Positions 51,653-63,678 of a stretch of 64,000 nucleotides of DNA are shown in pieces (position 1 is the stretch's first letter; every line of letters starts with the position of its first letter). The translations under genes were made by a program, and so were the position numbers. The DNA comes from Triplophysa rosa (Eukaryota; Chordata; Actinopteri; Cypriniformes; Nemacheilidae): the NCBI RefSeq assembly GCF_024868665.1, contig NC_079900.1, forward strand, positions 194,267 through 258,266, in the 5' to 3' direction. A model generated the notes under the pieces. The model saw only the letters and a list, made by a program, of their open reading frames with translations, made no database searches and was not told where the DNA came from.

Positions 51653-53054
51653 TCATATCTCAGACTCACTCTTGTATGTCAGTGGATCGAGAGGTATGGC
51701 CGTCTTTAAATTGTCAAACTCGATTCGGTCGTCCATGTCTAACACGCACAGCACATTACTGGAGTCCTGTGACATCTGAAACTCCTCTTGGTCCCGCACG
51801 CCCTCGTCCTCTCCAGCGCACAGCGCCACCTCGTTCTCGTAGCAGAAAGCGCTGAGTGAACGTGACGGACTCGCGGTCGTCTCGGAGCGGGACGAGGCGG
51901 TGACCTCGCTCAGCTCTCTCGCGCTGCAGACGGGCGTGGACGGCACCTCGTAGGTTTTGTGGAAGCGGCCGTAATCCACCCGGTAGCGGTCGCGCTCCTC
52001 AAAGATGACCGGCTCGAAGCGTTGACCCCAGAGGATCTCCCGAGAAAGATAGGAGCTCCGAGCCTGCGTGGTCATGGCCGTGGCCTCCACCATCCCCTCC
52101 AGGATCACCACGATCTCAAAGTCCTCAGACTCCAGATCGGCTCGGCTCATTCCCCAGAGCGGCGAGTCCTCGTCGATCTCGTGCACCAGCACCAGAGGAG
52201 ACACCAGGAAGAGTCTGTCGGTGCCGTCGTCGTAGCCCACGTTCAGATCCGTCTGCTCAAGGGGGATGAACTCGCCCTCCGCCGTGACGTGCGGCCGTAT
52301 GAGCTGAGCACGCACGTGAGCCTCCACGATGTGACTCCTGCGCAGGTTCCCCACGCGCCACATCAAACACAGCTTTCTGTCCCTCAGCGCTATCACGGCG
52401 TTCTCGGAGAACAGTAACGTCTGGTTCCTCTTCTTGGGTCGTGCCATCTTGGCCATCATGGTGCCGATCATGAAGGCGTCGAGGACGCAGCCCACGATGG
52501 ACTGAACCACCACCGTCAGGATGGCGCCGGGACATTCCTCCGTGACGCAGCGCCAGCCGTAACCGATGGTGGTCTGAGTCTCCATGGAGAAGAGAAAAGC
52601 TCCCACCAGACCCTCCACGTGCAGCAGACACGGCTTGCGGTCCTTCGCTCCGTCTGTGTGGAAGTCTCCGTGAGCCAGAGACACGCTGTAGAAGACGAAC
52701 GCGAAGACGAGCCACGACGCCAGCGATGCGGAGCAGAAGATCAGCAGCAGGTACCTCCAGCGGATGTCCACGCACGTGGTGAAGATGTCCGCCAGGTACC
52801 GCCGCGGCTTGTCCTCCATGTTGGAGAAGATGATGTTGCACTGGCCGTTTTTCTTCACGAAGCGACTCCGCAGGTGACTCCTGCCGCCGGTGAAGATCTT
52901 GCCGTTGTGCTCGGATCCCATTCCTGAGCTCGTCCCCTCTCCTCCTGAGCTCACGCCGCTGACGGGAGACTGCCGCCGGCCGGAGCTGTGGCCATTGTGA
53001 AGGCCGAGGGCCGAGATCTTCAGTCGCTCCTCATCTGGAGACACGATACTGTAC
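51653..53054 (-). CDS. kcnj4: Inward-rectifier K+ channel Kir2.3-like (main exon)
   Basis: Kir2 channels are plasma-membrane tetramers that set the resting potential. This exon codes about 467 residues. An N-terminal linker leads to the conserved [15 protein letters not shown] and the slide helix [19 protein letters not shown]1 follows ([20 protein letters not shown]), then the pore with filter TIGYG (GYGW, where most Kir2 have GYGF), and TM2 with the rectification aspartate in [11 protein letters not shown]. The cytoplasmic domain carries [39 protein letters not shown] and [19 protein letters not shown]. It ends SESEI, a class I PDZ ligand. DLNVGYD and [10 protein letters not shown] favour Kir2.3, and kdelr3 next door agrees. 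On the minus strand TTTTCTCAG precedes GTACAGTATC, so 53054 is a splice acceptor (phase 2) and the GTG further up is not a start. The first coding exon was not found; alternatively translation could start at the internal MGSEHNGK (about 52921). Confidence 0.9.
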
Positions 53055-53438
53055 CTGAGAAAATCAAACACAAGAAAACCATCAATCTAGTCTTTCTTGT
53101 ATAGTCTCTCTTAAGTGAAACACAAAAGAAGATATTTTGAGAAATGTCTCAATACAATGGAAGTCAATGGGCTTCAGTGTTGTATCTTTAGTTTTCTGAT
53201 GAAGAAAGAATCTCGTGCAGGTTTGACGTGAACCGTCACTTTAAGAGCAGTGATCTGATTGGAACACTACTGTCTGTATGTCTGTAGAGATGAGTTTATT
53301 CTGAAGCTCTTGACTTTCTCTCTCGTCCTCTTTCAATTTTGTCTTGAGCAGGTGTGAGGATTATTCAGGAAGGTGAGTTGTGTTTAACAGGATTGCGGTC
53401 AGTGCCGGTTTAAGGATTATAACCTGACTCTGCCCTTC

Positions 53439-53479
<41 letters not shown>

Positions 53480-53683
53480 AGTAGGCCGTTGCTAAGAAGA
53501 AACCGGTTTGTTTTAACGCTCTCTATTGGCTCACCGTGTGCAGAGTAGATGAACCTGAAAGCAGAAATTCTGAGCTTTATATAGAGACCAAACTTGAGCG
53601 GGTCATTCTCAAAGAGCGCCAGCAGCGAGTGAAGCTTGTAGACGTGTTTCTGGACATTTTTCTCTCCACTCACAGAAATAAAG
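53055..53683. other. kcnj4 5' intron; half MITE and CT repeat
   Basis: 53095-53245 resembles one half of the TTAAAG-type palindromic MITE (CACAAAAGAAGATATTTTGA, GGAAGTCAATGGGCTTCA, GAACCGTCACTTTAAG). A (CT)n run lies at 53441-53474. No coding sequence. Confidence 0.6.
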
Positions 53684-53830
53684 CTTTGATATATGTACGG
53701 TCGGACATTTACAAAATATCTTCACCGGACATGATCTTTACTTTACAGCCCATAAAAGAGAAGTGCATCGTTTTGACCCATACAGTGTATTTTGGGCGTT
53801 TGCTACAGATGTACCCGTGTGACTCCAGGG
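53684..53830. mobile_element. TGTGACCCTGG-type element, partial copy
   Basis: Shares TTTACAAAATATCTTC, GGACATGATCTTTACTTTAC and the tail TGACTCCAGGG with the family at 41796 and 62195. The left part is missing. Confidence 0.65.
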
Positions 53831-54081
53831 AAGATCAAGAGAAACGCAGTATAGTGTGTGTGTCTGTAAATCAGATTGTGTTATCATCACAAGTGTTTCA
53901 CGCTGACACATGTCAACACAAAGCAGCGGATGACAGCACAAGTAATGAATCCACAGACAACACACGAGCATTGTGAGTTACTACAGACGGTTTCATCAGA
54001 CACGCACGTCTGCTTCACATCCGCTCTGTGTTTGTTTATAATATAACTATTTGTATTCATTTTAAGATTGATTTATTGACA

Positions 54082-54232
54082 GCTGTCCTGTGGCTCAGTG
54101 GTTAGAGCACTAGCAATGCCAAGGTCATGGGTTGGACACATTGCACATAGTCAAACACAAATCTATAGGACAATGCAATGTAAGCCGCTTTGGATGAAAG
54201 CATCTGCCAAATGCTTAAATATACTGTAAATG
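54082..54232 (+). mobile_element. tRNA-derived SINE
   Basis: TGTGGCTCAGTGGTTAGAGC, then GCCAAGGTCATGGGTTGGAC, and the tail TAAGCCGCTTTGGATGAAAG, CATCTGCCAAATGCTTAAAT. Same family as 10551-10700; the B box is slightly damaged. A lone L2-type tail (GTGGCAGACGCTTTGATCC) follows at about 54430-54475. Confidence 0.8.
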
Positions 54233-54475
54233 TACATTTAATTTATTCTTTTATTGTATAATAATTGTATTAAATAAAGCATTTGTTGAATGGGTCGTGT
54301 AGTTGGGTCACATTTAAAGAAAGCGTACGATTGAGTTCTGTGCATGCGCAGTAACGTTTGTTTATATACATTAATATTCATTTAAATACTGACTGCTACA
54401 AACCACCAAAACATTGACACACACACATTTACATTGACATTTATTCATGTGGCAGACGCTTTGATCCAAACACAC

Positions 54476-57400
54476 AAGTAGGAGGCATTTAACATTTTGT
54501 CAACCCGTGTAACAGTAGCGTTAGTTCACAAGGCCGTGATACTAGAGGACTAAAGCTGCAGTGATAGAAGGAGACAATCAACAACAAGAATATTTGTTTT
54601 TTTCACACACACACACAAACACACAACTGTTGGCTCTGTTGCTTCCCATGGCTGTGTGTGATGTTCAGTGTTTGTGAGCCGTGACTGATGACAGAATGAT
54701 GATTTTCATTTACACAGACAGATTCAACATCATCCTGACAGACGACACACAGCACGAATCCTGCGGCGACAACACAAAGAAAACATCAGACTGTGATGAT
54801 GATGATGATGATGATGATAGTCACACACATAATCCACTGACCACGCTTTATCATAAATCCACTTGACCTCACTGAAAACACATCTGATGTCTACTGTTCG
54901 TGTTTGACACACTTGTGGTTGTGAATGTAAATACACAAACTGAACTTGGACAAACTGTGGATGAATGTCCACTTAACTCGACATGTTTTCATCTTAAGAA
55001 TACTTTGTTACTGTTTTACACAACACAAAACTGCTCCAAAGGATTCAATTCACACTCCATACCCAGATAACACACGTACGTCTGTAAGATCAGATCTGGG
55101 AAACATCTGCTGTGTAAAAACATCTGCTAAACATCTTTTCACATCCGCTCTGAATCATAAACATCTTACAGAGGTCTACATGACACCGGACAGCAGACGT
55201 CTCGGAGGCGTATCAGATGAGTAAACTATGTCTTGCCGATGTAAATCCAGACATCAAATAGACGTCTGTCAGATGTATGAGTGCTGTCAGGCGTAACGTG
55301 TCTGGAGAATCTTCATGTTTACAGTGCAGCAGGTGGGGGATTGTGGGATTGACGGACGTCAGCACGACAGACGCATACCATTCAATAACTGCTCTTTACA
55401 TTAAAAATAGACTTAACCTTTGTTACACAACAGAAGCACTCACACACACACTTAATCCCTGAGTGTGCGTGCGCGTGAAGATGATATCATGACATTTCCA
55501 ACTCCTAATCCATTAAATGATGCTGGAATAATCTCCTCAGGTCTCAGAACAGTGACATGAGAACGAGGAATAATTCCAGTGAATCCTGTAATAGTGTGTT
55601 GGGTCTGCAAACAGTGTTTTATATTTCATTGCATTATCAAACAAAATCACACAAGTGGCAATTCTATTCTCTAGATGTTTTAAATGTGATTTGTACAGAA
55701 AGATGCAGTGGTTGTGTGAGATACTGGTAGTTTTGCTGGAAAGAGTTTGTTTTCTGTGTGCCAGAATTAGACTTTCATTGATCGAACGCTTTCCACTGGA
55801 AACTCAACGGGTCAAACAACTAGATCACGCGCGCGCGCGCCCGCTCCATCCGAAAACTGACGCGTTTATCGCGGGTGTTGCGTGTTCAGCAGATGTTTGT
55901 CGTGTCCGATGTGCGGGATTGAGAGACTGTGACGCGCATGACGCGCAGGTGTATTTCCAAGATCCAGATGCGGCGCGCGCGGACAGATTATAATCTCTTT
56001 AAATTTCAACACCAAATTTCTTTTCTTGGCGCTTCATCCGTTTGTTTTACCTAAAACAGCGTGAAATGTAAACGTCATGCAGTGTGAAGCACATTTCCCT
56101 AAATGTTTTGCATTTAAACCATCCAGCCAGTGATGAAGCATGGCTTTGCTACAGTAAGATTAGTAACCAGTTACAGATAAGTAACCAGGCCTGTGGTATT
56201 TGTAAAGGATTCAGCGGATGTTTGGCGCATGACAAATTCTTATACATCGTGATTACCATAAAACCACGTCATTCCTCTAATAAAACCATGCTTTACCTGG
56301 CCAAACGTTTGAAATATCAAGTTTTCCACCAGTTGATGTCTCCACCCAAAAACAGTTAGTCAGAAACACCGCTGGCACAGAGAAACGAATGACAAACTTT
56401 TTGCAGATGAGAATGATGAGAAATCACAAACCTCGTGAAAAGAAAGCGTCACGTCCGTCTTTCCTCGCGTGCAGGTGCTTTTGTATTTCATGTTTTTTCT
56501 ACTTTTCGCGGGTTCATTCCTCCTGTCTCTCTGGTTTGACTTTACTGGCGCATAATATCCGAGCGCACGCGCTCCTCGTCCCGCGGTCTCGCGCTCATGT
56601 GGGTGAGGAGGAGGAGGAGGAGGAAGATGCGAGTCTGTCACTCACGTCAAGAGAAATTCACCTTAAATCCCGTCCAACCAGAGCTTCACTTCATCCTCTT
56701 TACTTTCACTCCAGTGCGTGCGGAGTTTGTTTCCAGACTGATCTCTGATGTCCTTGTGCTGCGGTTAAACTGTGCTTCATGTGCTAATGCAGTGGTCAAC
56801 TATAATCCATAAAAACATCTACATCACTGACCGTTAGGGTTGATTTCGGTGAGGGGTCACAGAGAGGCCTGCTACATCTAACTCTTCTATTTGATCTTCT
56901 TAAGCGTCAAGATCTCTGTTGTTTCTGGACAGATTTCTGTTCTGGAGAGATTTTGAGTTCATGGTTTCCATGGAGACGTATGTGAATTCTGAATGAGGAG
57001 GTGGGGAACATATGACAGCTGTGGAGTGTGTGTGGGAGCACAAACAGAGAAATGAAGACATATTCATTTAAGAAACATTCGAAACCAAAAGTAATCCTGA
57101 AGATTGGTGTCTTTGTTTTGATGTATAATGTCCACTCTGAAAAGCACATTAAAGGTCTGACAGACAGACCGGTGATCCTATAGATTTATACATAAACATA
57201 AGACATCCCCTAATCTTCAACACCACACACACACACATTGGACAGGGGTCAGAGGTCACAGTTAAAGTTTGATTCTCACATACGTAGGTTATTGTTTTAT
57301 ATGTATTTGTGACAGAACAAACAAACTCATCTCTCGCTCTCTGTACACTTCAGGTGATGCTGAACCACTGAATGAAGCTCCGGTCTGTCAGTCACCTCAT

Positions 57401-59064
57401 AGACTCCGCCCCTCACCTGGACCACGCCCATTCATCGCTCTTTCACCTCCAACATCAGAGCTCTTGTTTTAACCCCTGTTAGGTTGATTATGTTTCTGTA
57501 TCACTGTTGCACATCTTACAAGAGTACATCACCAATAAATCTGACCTGCTGTCTGTAGGATTTCTTTCTTTCTTTGTAACTGTAATAAACACACACTCTC
57601 TGAAACACGTTCTGACGAGTCTGTTGTTTATTTCTATTTATTCATTGTTTTATCATTTGCGAGTTCTGCACACAGTCGTGTTTTGGAGTTCTGTAAGAAA
57701 ACCCTTTGCTAACTTCTTAATTTGATCAGAAATGCTTGACTGCTCCTGTGTCACACTGACTTCACATGAAGAACTCACTCGAGCAAACATACATTTACAC
57801 AAACCCAAGCTCAACGTTCAAACTCAATCCACTACAGTAATACAAACAGATCATTATTATTTATGTATCAGGTGTGTCTATAAAACACCAAACACAAGAA
57901 CTCAATGTGAGTGTCACACAAACCCTTTAGCATCATCTGTGTATGTTGTATATGGACATGTACGTATATATAATAAATGGAGTGCGTCTGGTTCTTTTGA
58001 CAAATACAAATATTATTTTGTGAAATGTTGCTAATTATTCTTGTTATTAAATAGTGGAGAAATAAACATTGTGGGATTAAAATTGGTACTTAGGCATCTG
58101 CTTAAGTTTACTGTCCTCTAGAGGAGAACACACACACACGCACACACACACACACACACTGTATTTGATTTAAAGTAAAACATAGTTTGGCTGATTTATG
58201 AAAAAATATTTCACAACATTTGTCCCTTACAGGTATTAGAAACATCTAAACACACATAAATCAAAAATAATTACAGAAGGTTACGCTCCAAATTGTTGAA
58301 TTTTTTTGCAAATGCCAATGCAAATATCTCATCTCATCAGTAAAGGGCAGCAAAGAGAGAGATTTTACCAACTGTATGGATGTCTGAGCAGGTGTTTGCG
58401 TGTTTTTCCAGTGAAAACATGAAATGATCTGATGTTTTGAATAGTGATGTTTATATATTCAAACAGAGATAACACACGCTCATGTTATGGACATATGTCA
58501 CGTTTTATTATTCTCTCTTACTACTAATTAAATTGATTCAAATTCAAAACCTGACTTTGGAGCAAATGGAGCATTTGTCTTGGATAATAAACAATTAGAA
58601 AGAATTAAAGCTGTTCTAAATGGCTGTTCATTAAATACTTTTTATGGGCTCTTCATAATTATTATCAATACGTTTGCAGTTGAATACAGTGAAACCAATA
58701 TTTCAGATTTACAGTTATGTAATTTTCACAAAGTCGCTACAAACTGAACAGTTTTGTTAACAATAGATATAAAGGCTAATAAATTGTTCCTAAAAATCAT
58801 TTTAGCATATCAGAACTGCTCTCAGTTTTACTCTGTTTACTGTAAGTGTTAACCTATAAACATCTTAATACTTTAATAGTAATGTCGTATATTCGAGTAC
58901 TTTGGTGTGTACAGCATTTAAAGTCTCAACGTAAAGTTTAAAGCATCTGGTGTTTGTTTAAGTGTGCTTCTCCTTTAAATGCGCGCCCCGCGGGGAGAGG
59001 GGGGTGACGCGCTGTCGTGTACGCGCTCGGAGAGGAAACCCGGATCCTGGAGTCGAACCTTCAG
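54476..59064. other. Region between kcnj4 and kdelr3
   Basis: Contains (GAT)n at 54799-54822, a CpG-rich block at about 56440-56650, and CA repeats at 58130-58160. The CpG-rich block is a candidate for the kcnj4 first exon or promoter, since that gene reads leftward and lacks its 5' exon here; this is a guess. 58970-59060 is a CpG-rich block belonging to the kdelr3 promoter. No other gene recognised. Confidence 0.4.
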
Positions 59065-59072
59065 CCACGTCA
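59065..59072 (-). promoter_or_regulatory. kdelr3: UPRE-like octamer upstream of kdelr3
   Basis: CCACGTCA on plus is TGACGTGG on minus, the core of the unfolded-protein-response element bound by XBP1/ATF6. It lies about 260 bp before the start codon, at the edge of a CpG-rich block. KDEL receptors are ER-stress-responsive in mammals, which makes the site plausible but does not prove it. Confidence 0.5.
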
Positions 59073-59083
59073 CACGCCTCAGT

Positions 59084-59087
<4 letters not shown>

Positions 59088-59120
<33 letters not shown>
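59088..59120. repeat. (GA)n run in the kdelr3 5' region
   Basis: About 32 bp of GA between the promoter block and the start codon. Confidence 0.9.
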
Positions 59121-59122
<2 letters not shown>

Positions 59123-59326
59123 GCAGTGAAACATAACACATATGATTTTATAACATCATAATTATTCTCATTATGATGTGAAATGACAGGCGTGCAGATT
59201 TAATATTGACTGTGTAAATGTGACGCGCATGCGCTACAGGACAAACATCTGATCTGATCTGAGAACAGCTGCACAACTCTTCTGATTCATCTTCTGTTGT
59301 TTTTATTTGGATTATTCATCGATAAA

Positions 59327-59655
59327 ATGAACATCTTCCGTCTGTCAGGAGACCTTTGTCATCTGGTGGCGATTATTATTCTCTTCCTGAAGATCTGGAA
59401 GTCCAAATCATGCGCAGGTACACGCGACATAATCTCACACAGCCGCACACACACTTGATATCAAAGCAAAACTCTTACACGCCGAACACAGCGAGTGACG
59501 TTAAATAATGATGAGTGATTTTAATGTAGTTTTTACTCATTCATGATAGAAAACTGAATGAAATGACACGAAGAAACGTCAAAGAAACGCGTGAAGAATG
59601 CACAGATGAGCAGAAGTTTATACTGTTTACGTGGCACATGCAGCTCATTCTGGAC

Positions 59656-59686
<31 letters not shown>

Positions 59687-60258
59687 CTGGTTTATTATCT
59701 CCGTGGGGACAGTCCATAGGCGTAATGTTTTTATACTGTACAAACTGTATATTCTATCCCCTACCCCTAACCCTATCCCTAAACCTAAAGATCATAGAAC
59801 ACTTTTTGCATTTTTAGATTTGTAAAAAATATTGTTCTGTACAATTTATAAGGTTTTGTGCCCATGAGGACCTCAATTTTGGTCCCCACAGTGACACGAG
59901 TCCCCATGTGTTGTGTGTATTCAGGTTTAGGTCCCCACCGGGATATACAAACATGAACACACACACACACACAAGAAGATGTGTAACATAGAAGAGTCTG
60001 TGCGTGTATATATTTGTGTTTCATTTGTGTTCTTCAGATCAGTGTGTTGTGTTCAACATCAGTGTTTACAGCATCCTAATACACAACATACTTTAACATG
60101 CAGTGTATTCTGCCATGTTGTGTGTGTGCGTGTGCGTGCGCGTGTGATTTTGCAGGTATTTCAGGGAAGTCTCAAGTGTTGTTTGCTCTGGTCTTCACCA
60201 CCAGATACCTGGACCTGTTCACCTCCTTCATCTCCATCTATAACACTGTCATGAAGGT

Positions 60259-60293
<35 letters not shown>

Positions 60294-61424
60294 CATATAG
60301 TTGTGCATAGTTGCACATCATTATTATTATTCTGATTAATCTCATTGATTATTGTTTTTTTTAACTCATGCAGGAGTCCTGACAGAGATGTATGTATGTG
60401 CATGCGTGTGTGTCAAGTCAACTTTATTTATACAATTTTCATTGTTACAAATGAAGTGAAAGTGAAGTGAAAATGACCTATTAGTCAGATATGGTGACCC
60501 ATACCCGAAATGTGACCTCTGCATTTAACCCATCCAGAGAGTAGTGAACACACGTACACCCGGAGCAGTGGGCAGCTATCACTGCAGCGCCCGGGGAGCA
60601 AGTAGGGGTCAGGTGCCTTGCTCAAGGGCACCTCAGTCGTTACCCGCCGGCCCTGAGAATCGAACCAGCAACCTTCTGGTCACGAGTCCGACTCTCTAAC
60701 CATTAGGCCACGACTGCCCAAAGCGACTACAAAGCAGCTGTACATGAAAAATCACACGTGTATGTGTGTGCGTGTGTGTGTGCACGCCGCACACACACTT
60801 CTTGAAACCTCTAAACCAGATGAAAAGGGCCAAAAAAACACATCAGATACACAATGACATCAGACTCAAGGGTTTGAACACACATGTAAACAAACAGAGA
60901 ATATATGACTGTTCTGAGATCAGCTGTCATGTGTTCACTGTATGTTGTGTGATCAGACGGCTGTGTTGTGTGTTGTTGTGTGATCAGACGGCTGTGTTGT
61001 TGTGTGATCAGACGGCTGTGTTGTTATGTGAACAGACGGCTGTGTTGTGTGTTGTTGTGTGATCAGACGGCTGTGTTGTGTGTTATTATGTGATCAGACG
61101 GCTGTGTTGTGTGTTGTTATGTGATCAGACGGCTGTGTTGTTTGTCGTTGTGTGATCAGACGGCTGTGTTGTGTGTTGTTGTGTGATCAGACGGCTGTGT
61201 TGTGTGTTGGTCGTGTGTTCAGACGGCTGTGATGTGTGATGTGTTGTGTGTTGTTGTGTGTTCAGGTGGTGTATTTGGCTTTGGCGTATGCCACCGTCAG
61301 TCTGATCTACTTGCGCTTCAGGAGCACATTTGACTCTGAGAGCGACTCGTTCAGGGTGGAGTTTCTGCTGGTTCCTGTAGCCGGTCTGTCATTCCTGGAG
61401 AACTACGCCTTCACTCCTCTGGAG
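59327..61424 (+). CDS. kdelr3: KDEL receptor 3 (partial: exons 1-3)
   Basis: KDEL receptors are seven-pass proteins of the Golgi/ERGIC that return K/HDEL-tagged chaperones to the ER via COPI. Exons 59327-59417, 60156-60256 and 61266-61424 join in frame with GT/AG borders. They code [20 protein letters not shown], then [60 protein letters not shown] and [20 protein letters not shown], ending [11 protein letters not shown]. That is the first 117 of about 212 residues and covers roughly four membrane helices. The next exon (starting ILWTFSIYLE in the family) is not found before the window ends. The kcnj4 neighbour supports kdelr3 over kdelr2. A minisatellite abuts the exon 3 acceptor. Confidence 0.93.
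59682..59955. mobile_element. GTGGGGAC-TIR MITE, copy C
   Basis: The most complete copy: ACATGTCTGGTTTATTATCT at the left and GGGATATACAAACATG at the right, with CA repeats on both sides. Located in kdelr3 intron 1. Confidence 0.8.
60447..60720 (-). mobile_element. tRNA-derived SINE, long form (minus)
   Basis: The complement begins GCAGTCGTGGCCTAATGGTT (A box), then TTGCTGGTTCGATTCTCAGG (B box), and a body with TGCCCTTGAGCAAGGCACCT and CCACTGCTCCGGGTGTACGT. It ends in TTCACTTTCACTTCA. It splits an older repeat (CAACTTTATTTATACAATTT ... CAAAGCAGCTGTACATG), also seen near 19000-19060. Located in kdelr3 intron 2. Confidence 0.8.
60945..61265. repeat. Minisatellite abutting the kdelr3 exon 3 acceptor
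   Basis: Ten units of about 24-33 bp with the core GATCAGACGGCTGTGTTGTG and TGTTGTTGTGT spacers. The final partial unit, TTGTGTGTTCAG, supplies the splice acceptor of exon 3. Confidence 0.9.
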
Positions 61425-61905
61425 GTGAATCTCATCTGTCTGTTTTTAGCAGCTCGTCGAGCGAGTGTCATGACATACAGTGTCTCACACGCCTCACATT
61501 TGAGTAAATATTTGATGATATCTCTTCATGTGACAACACGGAAGAAATGACACTTTGCTACAATGTAAAGTAGTGAGTGTACAGCTTGTATAACAGTGTA
61601 AATGTGCTGTCCCCTCAAACTAACTCCACACAGCCATTAATGTCTAACCCGCTGGCAACAAAAGTGAGGACACCCCCAAGTGAAAATCTCCAAATTGGGC
61701 CCAATTAGCCCTTTTCCCTCCCTGGTGTCATGTGATTCGTTAGTGTTACAGGTCTCAGGTGTGAATGGGGAGCAGGTGTGTTTAATTTGGTGTTATCGCT
61801 CTCACGCGCTCATACTGGTCACTGGAAGATCAACATGGCCCTTCATGGCAAAGAGCTCTGGATCTGAAAAAAATAATTGTTACTCTACATAAAGATGGCC
61901 TAGGC

Positions 61906-63678
61906 CCGGGCTATTCAAGTGGCGGCCCGCGGGCCGAACCCGGCCCCCGATGTAATTTCTTCCGGCCCTTTAAGTAGCACAGTGTGAAAAAGAATCTCTA
62001 AATGTAGTTCAGTCGGGAACGGACTGACGCGCGTCTGTTCCATTCAGCACGATCTGCAGGAGTCACGTGACGTTAGGCAAGAGGCGCGACTCGCAAGCAG
62101 CCTCTCCTGTGAGACGCGGTAAACAGGACGATGACGGACTAACTTTTATTAGTTTCATTTCTGACATTTTGCTAGCACGAACAGAACCACCATTTGTGAC
62201 CCTGGACGACAAAACCAGTCTTAAGGGTCAATTTTTCGAAATTGAGATTTTTACATCATCTGAAAGCTGAAGAAATAAGCTTTCTATTGATATTTGGTTT
62301 GTTAGGATAGGACACTATCTGGCGGAACAACAACTATTTACAAAGCTGGAATCTGAGGGTGCAGAAAAATCTAAATATTGAGAAAATCGCCTTTGAAGTT
62401 GTTAATCTGAGGCACTGTAGCAGGCCATCCACTCACAAAAATAAAGTTTTTATACATATACAGTAGGACATTTATAAAATATCTTCATGGAACATGATCT
62501 TTACTTAATATCCTAATGATTTTTGGCAAAAAGAAAAATACTACTTAAAACTGGTTTTGTTGTCCAGGGTCACATTTCAAAAATACAGAGGCAAGGGCGG
62601 AGAATAGCGCGTCGGAGAACAGTCTCTGTAGGCTAATATTGTTTCACTGAAGTTCTCTTTTTTTTGTTATGCAGTTTTAAAATACAACACATGAACATGT
62701 TTGAATGTAGAAAAGCCTGCTTGGGCGTCTTACGATGCACCGATGTTTTTGTTGTGCAGTTTGAAATACAACATCAGCACGTTTAAATGTAGAAAAAAAC
62801 TTTGTTTTTTGGGTGTCTTATGGGGCAAAATTACAACATATGGGCTCTCATAGTTAATTTAGGGCCCTATGATTGAATCGCGGAATCCAGGCATATGTTG
62901 CTGTATAACGCGGAATGGCACAGAATATGGCAAATGTATTATTTCAAAAAGTAGCACCGAACAGCTAACACAATTCAAATTATGCATGAGTAACTTTAGA
63001 AATATTCAGAAGTTTGTAAATATGTAATCTGCAATTGTTTTGCGTGTGCTCGTGGAGCTTTAAGAGAGCGCATGCACATGACCTGTTTAACTGTTTCATG
63101 TGAGAAAAGCAATTGTCAAACCAAACACCCTTTGCGGCGACCCGTCAAAATAAAAGTCTGGTTAACTTGAACAAGTTATAACACACCCACATTTTACCAC
63201 ACCATCCCTCTTGATTGTTTTATAGTCCAACCACTGAGTGTATTATTTACTTTAGTAAACTAAAGCCCTAGTAAACTAAAGTAAATGTGCTAGTAAAATT
63301 ATACAAAATTAGAACTTATTATAAAAATAATTACTACCTATTTAAGTAGACTAAAAAACAAAAACAATTTTATTTCTATTTTTATTTTTCCCTGTATGGT
63401 TCAACGTATCTACTGCACGTTTTTTAATGTAGTTTATAAGTGAATACTGTAGTATACTGAAGTATTTTTTCATGCGGGCAAATATACTGTATAGTAAAAG
63501 ACGGAAAACACAGAATCCAGACAAATTTAAACAGAAAAAACGGAATTTGGCAAAAAATAAAACAGATTTCTTATTGTTGTTGTGTCATCCCTCGTATTGC
63601 AAGCCATATCTCTCCGGCCCCTCATTTGGGATGCTTTTCATGAACTGGCCCCCATGACAAACTAATTGAACAGCCCTG
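61906..63678. mobile_element. hAT-type element inserted in the Tc1-like element
   Basis: Starts CCGGGCTATTCAA and ends TTGAACAGCCCTG, an imperfect hAT-like TIR, with GCCTAGGC directly repeated at 61898-61905 and 63679-63686. Excising it restores the Tc1 frame for DGLGYKKIA. The GGCGGCCCGCGGGCCG-type end is common among fish hATs. Only short frames inside; no hAT transposase recognised. It contains the TGTGACCCTGG element at 62195-62574. Confidence 0.88.
62195..62574. mobile_element. TGTGACCCTGG-TIR element, nested copy
   Basis: TGTGACCCTGGACGACAAAA then CCAGTCTTAAGGGTCA at the left; ACTGGTTTTGTTGTCCAGGG then TCACA at the right. Internal AATCTGAGGGTGCAGAAAAA and TATCTTCATGGAACATGATC. The best-preserved of three copies in the window. 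Confidence 0.85.

Noticed and set aside
52257..52841. 194-residue minus frame overlapping kcnj4
   Set aside because: Out-of-frame shadow of the channel exon; lacks any family motif.
53055..53071. GTG as the start codon of the Kir channel ([10 protein letters not shown])
   Set aside because: The stretch TTTGATTTTCTCAG before GTACAG is a splice acceptor; the sequence upstream is intron.
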